Source: Salaquimonas sp. (lineage in GTDB: Bacteria > Pseudomonadota > Alphaproteobacteria > Rhizobiales > Rhizobiaceae). From it: DNA of 12,134 nt. Below the pieces are notes generated by a model. The model was not told the origin of the DNA, did no database searches, and saw only the letters and a list, made by a program, of their open reading frames with translations. Each line of letters begins with the position of its first letter. Position 1 is the stretch's first letter. The stretch covers positions 1 through 12,134 of the forward strand of contig JAHEHW010000015.1 of the NCBI GenBank assembly GCA_024639745.1. The letters are read 5' to 3'. The position numbers were made by a program, and so were the translations under genes. This document shows positions 1 to 5,452 of the stretch, one piece after another.

Positions 1-1070
1 GTTGCCATCAGCATCAAATCGTTGAAATCGCCAAGATGGCCGATGCGGAAGACCTTATCCGCAACCTTTGAAAGGCCATTGCCGAGCGAAATGTCGTAGT
101 GTTCAAGTGTCGTTTTCCGGAAAGCATCCGCGCTGTGTCCCTCGGGCATGATGACGGCCGTCAAAACCCCGCTTTCGTGCCCCTGTTGCGCGCAAAGAAC
201 TTCCATACCCCATACGCGAACCGCTGAGCGGGTTGCCGCGCCATGCCGGCTATGGCGAGCGAACACGTTCGCAAGTCCTTCCTCATGCAGCATGTCAATC
301 GCCTCGATCAGGCCGTAAAGCAAATTGGTGGCCGGCGTGTAAGGGAAGAAACCATTTGCATTGGGTCCCAGCATGTCTGCCCAGTCCCAATAGCTACGCT
401 GGAGCTTTGCATACTTGTTTGCGGCAAGTGCCTTTCCGCTGACTGCGTTGAACGACAGCCCGGGAGGCAGCATCAGACCTTTCTGCGACCCGGAAACGGT
501 AACGTCGACGCCCCACTCGTCGTGACGATAGTCGAGCGATGCAAGACCCGAGATCGTGTCTACCATAAACAGGGCAGGGTGGTTTGCTCGGTCGATCGCC
601 TGACGAATTTCCAAGATGGGTGAGACACTGCCGGTCGAAGTCTCGTTGTGGACGATACAGACCGCCTTGATCAAATGGTCCTTGTCCTCTGCGAGTCGCG
701 CCTCGATCGCTGAAGGGTCCGCCCCGCCGCGCCAGTCCCCTTCGATAAACTCTGGCTCAAGCCCGATTTTCTCGGCCAGTTTCTTCCATGTCGCCGCAAA
801 ATGCCCGGTTTCGTACATCAGGACTTTGTCGCCCGGGGACAGGGTATTCACCAATGCCGCTTCCCAGGCGCCAGTTCCTGATGCCGGATAGATGAAGACG
901 TGCTTCTCGGTGCGGAATATCGATTTGATCCCCTCAAGTGCTTTTTTGCCAATCTTTTGGAATTCGGGACCCCTATGGTCGATCACCTGACGAGAAATCG
1001 CGCTGAGAATACGATCGGGGACCGCGCTTGGTCCGGGAATCTGCAAGAAATGGCGACCAACCTGCCGCAT
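1..1070 (-). CDS. Serine-glyoxylate aminotransferase family, class V PLP enzyme (3' end outside window)
   Basis: This fold-type I PLP aminotransferase probably moves an amino group from serine (or another amino acid) to glyoxylate, giving glycine in the cytoplasm. Reading the reverse strand from the ATG at 1070 gives 356 uninterrupted codons before the window ends; family members have roughly 400 residues, so about 40 C-terminal residues are missing. Visible motifs are FLQIPGPSAVPDRI near residue 8, the cofactor-binding turn SGTGAWE (64-70), HNETSTG (141-147), DTISGLASLD with the pyridine-contacting Asp171, the Schiff-base lysine Lys197 in SGSQKGLMLPPGL, NVFARH (268-273), and FRIGHLGDFND (341-351) with the substrate-carboxylate arginine Arg343. 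The start is set by AAGGAG (complement of 1076-1081), 5 nt before the ATG. The gene is divergent from the FAD/Fe-S dehydrogenase. BhcA-like aspartate-glyoxylate aminotransferases are close relatives, but I see no other beta-hydroxyaspartate cycle genes; the serine-type assignment rests on overall resemblance. Confidence 0.93.
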   Translation of the reverse strand, partial: MRQVGRHFLQIPGPSAVPDRILSAISRQVIDHRGPEFQKIGKKALEGIKSIFRTEKHVFIYPASGTGAWEAALVNTLSPGDKVLMYETGHFAATWKKLAEKIGLEPEFIEGDWRGGADPSAIEARLAEDKDHLIKAVCIVHNETSTGSVSPILEIRQAIDRANHPALFMVDTISGLASLDYRHDEWGVDVTVSGSQKGLMLPPGLSFNAVSGKALAANKYAKLQRSYWDWADMLGPNANGFFPYTPATNLLYGLIEAIDMLHEEGLANVFARHSRHGAATRSAVRVWGMEVLCAQQGHESGVLTAVIMPEGHSADAFRKTTLEHYDISLGNGLSKVADKVFRIGHLGDFNDLMLMA

Positions 1071-1127
1071 ACTAACTCCTTAGAATAAACCCCTTTCCCA
1101 AGGAACATAAGTTCATGCTATTCGCAA

Positions 1128-1139
1128 GGTGCCGGCACC
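1128..1139. repeat. 12-bp perfect palindrome GGTGCCGGCACC
   Basis: This is a perfect GC-rich palindrome in what would be the leader of the aminotransferase transcript, about 60 bp before its start codon. It could be half of a protein site or a short RNA stem. No T-tract follows on either strand, so it does not look like an intrinsic terminator. Confidence 0.4.
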
Positions 1140-1155
1140 ACTTTGCCAACGGATT

Positions 1156-1174
1156 GACGTGGTTGCGCCACGTC
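1156..1174. repeat. Inverted repeat GACGTGG-N5-CCACGTC
   Basis: Perfect 7-bp arms flank a 5-nt spacer (TTGCG) in the divergent regulatory region. The size suits an operator for a dimeric regulator or a small RNA hairpin in the aminotransferase leader. A TTGACG hexamer overlaps its left edge (1154-1159), but no good -10 follows at the right distance on the plus strand. Confidence 0.45.
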
Positions 1175-1189
1175 CAAGTTTGTGCATAT

Positions 1190-1201
1190 GTAATTTTGAA
1201 T
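1190..1201 (+). repeat. Direct repeat copy 1, GTAATTTTGAAT
   Basis: This 12-bp sequence recurs exactly at 1230-1241, offset by 40 bp, close to four helical turns. This copy contains the left arm of the 16-bp palindrome. Confidence 0.6.
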
Positions 1202-1208
1202 TCAAAAT
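1193..1208. promoter_or_regulatory. 16-bp perfect palindrome, candidate GntR (FCD) operator
   Basis: ATTTTGAATTCAAAAT is a perfect inverted repeat. By my own estimate a perfect 16-bp palindrome is expected about 0.003 times in 183 bp of random sequence. The core TTGAATTCAA resembles the TTGNATNCAA form described for some FadR-subfamily GntR repressors such as VanR. The adjacent GntR gene at 4178-4864 belongs to this subfamily, so autoregulation with control of both flanking transcripts is a reasonable inference. Confidence 0.55.
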
Positions 1209-1214
1209 GCAGTC

Positions 1215-1226
1215 AAGAAATTTCTT
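1215..1226. repeat. 12-bp perfect palindrome AAGAAATTTCTT
   Basis: Its symmetry centre (between 1220 and 1221) is exactly 20 bp from the centre of the 16-bp palindrome, and 20 bp from the equivalent point of the second direct-repeat copy. The sequence differs from the flanking elements, so it may be a weak middle site or coincidence. Confidence 0.35.
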
Positions 1227-1229
1227 CGG

Positions 1230-1241
1230 GTAATTTTGAAT
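1230..1241 (+). repeat. Direct repeat copy 2, GTAATTTTGAAT
   Basis: This is an exact copy of 1190-1201, but its right half is not conserved, so it looks like an operator half-site. It ends one base before the AGGG ribosome binding site of the dehydrogenase gene, where a bound repressor could block translation initiation or early elongation. Confidence 0.5.
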
Positions 1242-1253
1242 AGGGTCGGCTTG

Positions 1254-4181
1254 ATGTTGAGGAACAGCAGCATCTTGGCAGAGCGGTTAAAGGGTGCAGT
1301 CGAAGGCGAATTGCATTTCGACCCTATTTCGCGCGGGCTGTACGCTACGGACGCTTCGATCTATCAGATGATGCCGGTTGGCGTACTCGCGCCGAAATCG
1401 GTTTCCGATGTGAAATCAGCCATTGAATTATCTGCCGAACAGGGGATCCCGGTACTGGCCCGTGGCGGTGGTACGTCGCAATGTGGGCAGACCGTCAATG
1501 AAGCGTTGGTTCTGGACAATACGCGCCATCTGAACCGGTTGATCGAACTGGATATCGAAAATCGTCGCTGCGTCGTCGAGCCTGGCATGGTCCTCGACGA
1601 GTTGAACCGGATACTCAAACCTCATGGACTATGGTTTCCGGTCGACGTTTCGACTGCGTCCCGCGCCACCATCGGCGGCATGGCCGGCAACAATTCCTGT
1701 GGTGGAAAATCGATACGCTACGGCATGATGCGAGACAATGTTCTGTCTGTCGACGCGATCATGGCGGACGGCATGATCGCGCATTTCGGACCTGTCGAGC
1801 CTGCCAAGATTGATATGGAGAATGGGTTCGGGGCACTTGTGAAGGATATGCTGGCGCTCGGCAAACGCGAATCAGCGGAAATCGCTAACCGTTTCCCGAA
1901 TGTGATGCGCCGCGTTGGCGGATATAACATCGATGCGTTGGCCCCCGGGAATACGCCGAACAATCTTTCTCACCTACTGGTGGGTTCGGAAGGCACGCTT
2001 GCTTATTCGACGGCAATCGAACTGAAACTTTCACCGCTGCCCGGTGAAAAGGTGATGGGGGTTTGCCATTTTCCTACCTTCTATTCGGCGATGGATGCGG
2101 CGCAACACCTGGTGACACTTGACCCACTTTCGGTGGAACTGGTCGATGCCACCATGATCGGTCTTGCCCGCGACATTCCTATTTTTCGAAAGACGATGGA
2201 GGAATTCGTTACCGACCGGCCGGAAGCCCTTCTGCTTGTGGAATTTGCTGATGGTGAAGGAAGCGCGAATCGCAAAAAGCTCGATCGGCTGGAAGAAATG
2301 ATGGGTGATCTGGGATTTTCCTGGAGCGGCGAGGGCAGTAAGTGGGGTGGTGCTACACGCGTTGAAGATCCCGGACTACAAAATGCCATAGCAGAGGTTC
2401 GGAAATCGGGCCTCAACATAATGATGTCGATGAAGGATGAAGGAAAGCCGGTATCCTTTGTCGAGGATTGCGCGGTCGAACTGCCAGACCTTGCCGAATA
2501 TACCTCGAAGCTGACGGAGATATTCGAAAAGCACGGAACGAAAGGAACGTGGTACGCGCACGCCTCGGTTGGTTGCCTTCATGTCCGCCCCGTGCTGAAT
2601 CTCAAACTCGACAAGGATGCGCGCACAATGCGAGCGATCGCCGAAGAGGCCTTCGATCTGGTTCAGGCCTACAAGGGGTCTCATTCGGGCGAACATGGTG
2701 ACGGCATCGTTCGATCCGAATTCCACGAAAAAATGTTCGGAAAGCGCATGGTCGAAGCTTTCGGCGAGGTAAAACAGCGCTTCGATCCCAAGGGGGTCTT
2801 CAACCCCGGAAAGATCGTCGATCCGCCTAAGATGGATGATCGTCGGCTTTTCCGCTACGGCCCCGAATACAAGGCGGACGATATAAATATGGCTCTGGAC
2901 TGGTCGGCCTGGCCCGGTAAAGCCGGTGGTTTCCAGGGCGCCGTTGAGATGTGCAACAACAACGGCGCCTGCCGGAAACTCAAGGGTGGCGTTATGTGCC
3001 CGTCTTACCGGGTTACCCGTCAGGAGCAGGATTTGACCCGGGGGCGGGCCAATGCCCTGCGGCTTGCGATATCAGGGCAACTTGGAAAAGACGCCTTCAC
3101 ATCCGACCAGATGGCCGAGGTCATGAAGCTCTGCGTTTCGTGCAAGGGCTGCAAGCGGGAATGCCCAACCGGCGTGGACATGGCGCGGATGAAAATAGAG
3201 TTTCTGGCCGCAAGGGCAGAGAAAAATGGCGTTAGCGTGCATGACCGGATGGTGGGATATCTTCCGCGCTACGCACCTGTCGCAGCGAGAATTCCTTGGC
3301 TTATGAACCTGCGCAACCAGATACCGGGACTGGCGCACTTGCTGGAAGGTCCAACTGGCTTCACTGCAAAAAGAAAATTGCCGTTCTGGTCAGCAAACCC
3401 GTTTGCGGAAAAGGAAATGATAACGACTGAAACACCGGACGCAGTGCTTTTTGCCGATTGCTTCAACCGGTATTTCGAACCGGAGAATATCCGTGCGGCA
3501 ATCAAGGTAATGGCTGCCGGTGGCGTGAAACTCGCTGCATCAGTGCCGGGTGGTCGCCCGCTCTGCTGTGGCCGCACATTCCTCTCCGTGGGCCTGGTTG
3601 AAGAAGCCAGAAGGGAAGCTACCCGCCTGGTCGAGGCGCTTTTACCGTTCGTGGAAAAGAGTATACCGGTGATTGGGCTTGAGCCGTCCTGTCTCCTGAC
3701 ATTGCGCGATGAAATTCCATCATTGATACCGGGTTCGGAATCGGAATTGCTCGCGGAACGGGCTAAGCTGTTGGAAGAGTTCATTTCCGAGGCCCGGCAG
3801 AAAGACCGGCTTCGGCTGCCTCTCAGGGCGCTGGACCAAAAAATCTTGCTCCATAATCATTGCCACCAGAAAGCAATGGCAACGACGAATGCGATGGCGG
3901 ATACCTTGTCTTTAATACCGGAAACAACCGTGGAAACCGTAGAGACGAGCTGCTGTGGGATGGCTGGCTCTTTTGGTTACAAGACAGATACTTATGACAC
4001 ATCGATCCGTATGGCCGAGCTTGATTTGCTGCCAGCGGTCCGCAAAGCCGGGGAAAGGTCCTATATCGTCGCAAACGGGACATCATGTCGCCATCAGGTA
4101 AAAGATGGCGCAGGCAGAAAACCGGTCCACGTGGCGCAGCTTTTGGAATTGGCGCTTGATGAGGAGGTAGAAAAACGGTGA
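1254..4181 (+). CDS. FAD-linked and Fe-S-binding 2-hydroxyacid dehydrogenase (Dld-II/YdiJ-type GlcD-GlcF fusion)
   Basis: This flavoprotein likely oxidises a D-2-hydroxyacid to the 2-oxoacid and passes electrons through iron-sulfur clusters to the quinone pool at the inner membrane. From ATG 1254 it has 975 residues, in the range of Dld-II and YdiJ. A PCMH/FAD-binding domain (about 35-230) carries RGGGTSQCGQTVN near residue 70. An FAD-oxidase C-terminal domain (about 265-535) includes YAHASVGCLHVRP and SGEHGDGIVRSE. A ferredoxin-like unit has Cys567, Cys573, Cys582 and then Cys627, Cys630, Cys633 and Cys637 in CVSCKGCKRECP. Two heterodisulfide-reductase-type CCG motifs follow at 771-772 and 900-901. 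An in-frame TTG at 1236 would add six residues but lies inside the GTAATTTTGAAT repeat; ATG 1254 has AGGG 8 nt upstream. D-lactate, glycolate and D-2-hydroxyglutarate are all possible substrates; the divergent glyoxylate aminotransferase mildly favours a glyoxylate-related one. Confidence 0.93.
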   Translation: MLRNSSILAERLKGAVEGELHFDPISRGLYATDASIYQMMPVGVLAPKSVSDVKSAIELSAEQGIPVLARGGGTSQCGQTVNEALVLDNTRHLNRLIELDIENRRCVVEPGMVLDELNRILKPHGLWFPVDVSTASRATIGGMAGNNSCGGKSIRYGMMRDNVLSVDAIMADGMIAHFGPVEPAKIDMENGFGALVKDMLALGKRESAEIANRFPNVMRRVGGYNIDALAPGNTPNNLSHLLVGSEGTLAYSTAIELKLSPLPGEKVMGVCHFPTFYSAMDAAQHLVTLDPLSVELVDATMIGLARDIPIFRKTMEEFVTDRPEALLLVEFADGEGSANRKKLDRLEEMMGDLGFSWSGEGSKWGGATRVEDPGLQNAIAEVRKSGLNIMMSMKDEGKPVSFVEDCAVELPDLAEYTSKLTEIFEKHGTKGTWYAHASVGCLHVRPVLNLKLDKDARTMRAIAEEAFDLVQAYKGSHSGEHGDGIVRSEFHEKMFGKRMVEAFGEVKQRFDPKGVFNPGKIVDPPKMDDRRLFRYGPEYKADDINMALDWSAWPGKAGGFQGAVEMCNNNGACRKLKGGVMCPSYRVTRQEQDLTRGRANALRLAISGQLGKDAFTSDQMAEVMKLCVSCKGCKRECPTGVDMARMKIEFLAARAEKNGVSVHDRMVGYLPRYAPVAARIPWLMNLRNQIPGLAHLLEGPTGFTAKRKLPFWSANPFAEKEMITTETPDAVLFADCFNRYFEPENIRAAIKVMAAGGVKLAASVPGGRPLCCGRTFLSVGLVEEARREATRLVEALLPFVEKSIPVIGLEPSCLLTLRDEIPSLIPGSESELLAERAKLLEEFISEARQKDRLRLPLRALDQKILLHNHCHQKAMATTNAMADTLSLIPETTVETVETSCCGMAGSFGYKTDTYDTSIRMAELDLLPAVRKAGERSYIVANGTSCRHQVKDGAGRKPVHVAQLLELALDEEVEKR

Positions 4182-4864
4182 ACCTTACTCAATCTCCCGA
4201 GCCGATCAGCAGACGATCGCTCCATGAAGAACTGGTTGCCCGGCTTCGGACAATGATTGTCGATGGCACTATGGCGCCTGGCATGAAGGTGCCCGAGAAG
4301 GACCTTTGTGAACGGTTCGCCGTTTCCCGAACGCCGTTGCGCGAAGCGTTGAAAGTCCTGGCAGCCGATGGACTGGTGTATCTCGAACCGAATCGCGGAG
4401 CCTGGGTTACCGAGCTGACGGAATCCGAGGTATCGGAGGTTTTTCCCGTTTTGGGAGCGCTTGAAGCCCTGTCAGGGGAACTTGCGTGCGAGAATATCAT
4501 GGACGAGGAACTGGCTGCGCTTCGGCAGCATCATGATCAGATGATTCTAAGCTACAAAGAGCAGGATCTGGACGGTTATTTCCAGGCAAACCAGCGGATT
4601 CATGCCGGTATCCTTTCGGCGGCGAGGAACGAAACGCTGGTGGTCCAGTGCGAAGCATTATCCGCTCGCATGCAGCGGGCGCGCTATGTCGCCAATATTT
4701 CCGAGGACAGGTGGGTCGAGGCGGTGAGCGAGCATGAGGAGATCATTGCTGCGCTGGAAGCCAAGGATGGAAAAGCGCTGGGCGAAATCCTCAAAAAGCA
4801 TATGTACAACAAACAGTTGTCAATTCTCAAATGGCTGGACGCCAATCGGGAAACCGCTGCCTAA
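4178..4864 (+). CDS. GntR family transcriptional regulator, FadR subfamily (FCD domain)
   Basis: This is a cytoplasmic DNA-binding regulator of 228 residues, normal length for FadR-subfamily proteins. The N-terminal winged helix-turn-helix (about 13-80) shows the family hallmarks LRTMIVDGTMAPG, CERFAVSRTPLREALKVL and GLVYLEPNRGAWV. The C-terminal helical FCD ligand domain (about 85-215) has Asn138, His142, His186 and His208 at the positions that usually bind a metal and a carboxylate effector. The start is GTG 4178, whose GTGA overlaps the TGA of the dehydrogenase; GAGGAGG at 4161-4167, 10 nt upstream, supports it. Cotranscription and translational coupling with the dehydrogenase imply that it regulates this locus. 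FCD regulators commonly sense small organic acids, so the dehydrogenase substrate or product is a likely effector, and the palindrome at 1193-1208 a likely site. The gene ends 10 bp from the converging efflux operon. Confidence 0.93.
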   Translation: MNLTQSPEPISRRSLHEELVARLRTMIVDGTMAPGMKVPEKDLCERFAVSRTPLREALKVLAADGLVYLEPNRGAWVTELTESEVSEVFPVLGALEALSGELACENIMDEELAALRQHHDQMILSYKEQDLDGYFQANQRIHAGILSAARNETLVVQCEALSARMQRARYVANISEDRWVEAVSEHEEIIAALEAKDGKALGEILKKHMYNKQLSILKWLDANRETAA

Positions 4865-4874
4865 CTGGTAATTC

Positions 4875-5342
4875 TTATTCGCGCCAGTGAATGCGGGTGA
4901 GCTTTCCCTGCCAGTCAAGCGATGCCGTAAGCGGATCGATATTTTTCTCCAGCCAGTATCCGTCCAGCCCCAGGCACTCTGACACACTTCCTCCGCCCGG
5001 CACAATGAGATCGGTTTCCAGACGGTCCTCATAGACGGGATCGCTGAAGCCGGGGCGATAGCCGCTCAATTTGATCCAGCTTTTTGCAATATCTTCTTCA
5101 TCGGGATTAGTGATTGTCAGCTGGAGCGGTCGGTCGCTGTCGCAAGCCTCCGAATCGAGCGCAAACGATATACCTACGGCTTGGCGCCGCGCCTCCTCCA
5201 TACGTCGATTGGTGACATACCAGCCGACGAAAACCACAATCAAAATGACGACGCTTCCGATAATCCGAATTGCGTAATCCGGAAAACGCAAGGCGAGAAT
5301 GCCAACCAGCAACATGAGGAGCGCGAACGCTACAGCAACCAT
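4875..5342 (-). CDS. Small two-helix membrane protein, last gene of the RND efflux operon (unknown function)
   Basis: I do not recognise this 155-residue protein. It has two hydrophobic helices near the N-terminus (about 2-18 and 25-44), then a basic stretch (TNRRMEEARRQ) and a soluble domain of about 100 residues rich in Asp, Glu and Gly. Predicted beta-like segments include PLQLTITNP and DLIVPGGGSV. The positive charges after helix 2 suggest that the C-terminal domain is cytoplasmic, with both termini on the same side. Start ATG 5342 has AGAAGGG 6 nt upstream. It lies 106 bp downstream of the RND pump gene on the same strand and could be cotranscribed, although the gap is large enough for its own promoter and holds an FNR-like box. 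A role in efflux is only guilt by association. It converges with the GntR gene with 10 bp between the stops. Confidence 0.75.
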   Translation of the reverse strand: MVAVAFALLMLLVGILALRFPDYAIRIIGSVVILIVVFVGWYVTNRRMEEARRQAVGISFALDSEACDSDRPLQLTITNPDEEDIAKSWIKLSGYRPGFSDPVYEDRLETDLIVPGGGSVSECLGLDGYWLEKNIDPLTASLDWQGKLTRIHWRE

Positions 5343-5438
5343 TATATGCCCTTCTGAAATATGAACCTGATCATCTCTGCAATGATAGCCCTGAAATATT
5401 TACGCTTTCGGTGTTCGCCAATGCGCCAAAAGGCGTTG

Positions 5439-5452
5439 TTGATATTGATCAC
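5439..5452. promoter_or_regulatory. FNR/FixK-like box TTGATATTGATCAC
   Basis: It matches the classic FNR box TTGAT-N4-ATCAA at nine of ten positions. It overlaps the stop codon of the RND pump and lies about 97 bp before the start of the small membrane protein gene. Two FNR-family regulators are encoded 4.5 kb away. A 9-of-10 match is expected about 0.4 times by chance in a window this size, so position is the main argument. Confidence 0.25.

Larger units (their letters stand above)
1188..1216 (-). promoter_or_regulatory. Possible sigma70-type promoter for the aminotransferase gene
   Basis: On the minus strand, TTGACT (complement of 1211-1216) lies 17 nt before TTACAT (complement of 1188-1193). 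The -35 is a good match to TTGACA; the -10 is weak (3 of 6 to TATAAT). Transcription would start near 1180, leaving a leader of about 110 nt. The spacer holds nearly all of the 16-bp palindrome, a typical place for a repressor to block RNA polymerase. Confidence 0.35.
1071..1253. promoter_or_regulatory. Divergent regulatory region between aminotransferase and FAD/Fe-S dehydrogenase
   Basis: The 183-bp stretch must hold both divergent promoters. It contains palindromes at 1128-1139, 1193-1208 and 1215-1226, an interrupted inverted repeat at 1156-1174, and a 12-bp direct repeat. The symmetric elements are listed separately. The neighbouring GntR-family gene is the obvious candidate to bind here, but that is inference. 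Confidence 0.7.

Noticed and set aside
1..1070. The beta-hydroxyaspartate cycle (BhcA) as an identity for the aminotransferase
   Set aside because: No hydroxyaspartate aldolase, dehydratase or iminosuccinate reductase gene is in the window, and the motifs resemble the serine-glyoxylate group better; the left flank could still change this.
233..1088. Several plus-strand frames of 60-126 codons near the left end
   Set aside because: They are antisense to the aminotransferase, whose minus-strand frame is uninterrupted and carries all the family motifs.
3269..3784. A 171-codon minus-strand frame inside the dehydrogenase gene
   Set aside because: It is antisense to conserved Fe-S and CCG-motif coding sequence; Ser/Arg-rich composition is typical of shadow frames.
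5422..5435. A short hairpin CGCC-AAAA-GGCG after the RND pump gene as a terminator
   Set aside because: The stem is 4 bp and no T-tract follows on the minus strand, so it is too weak to call.
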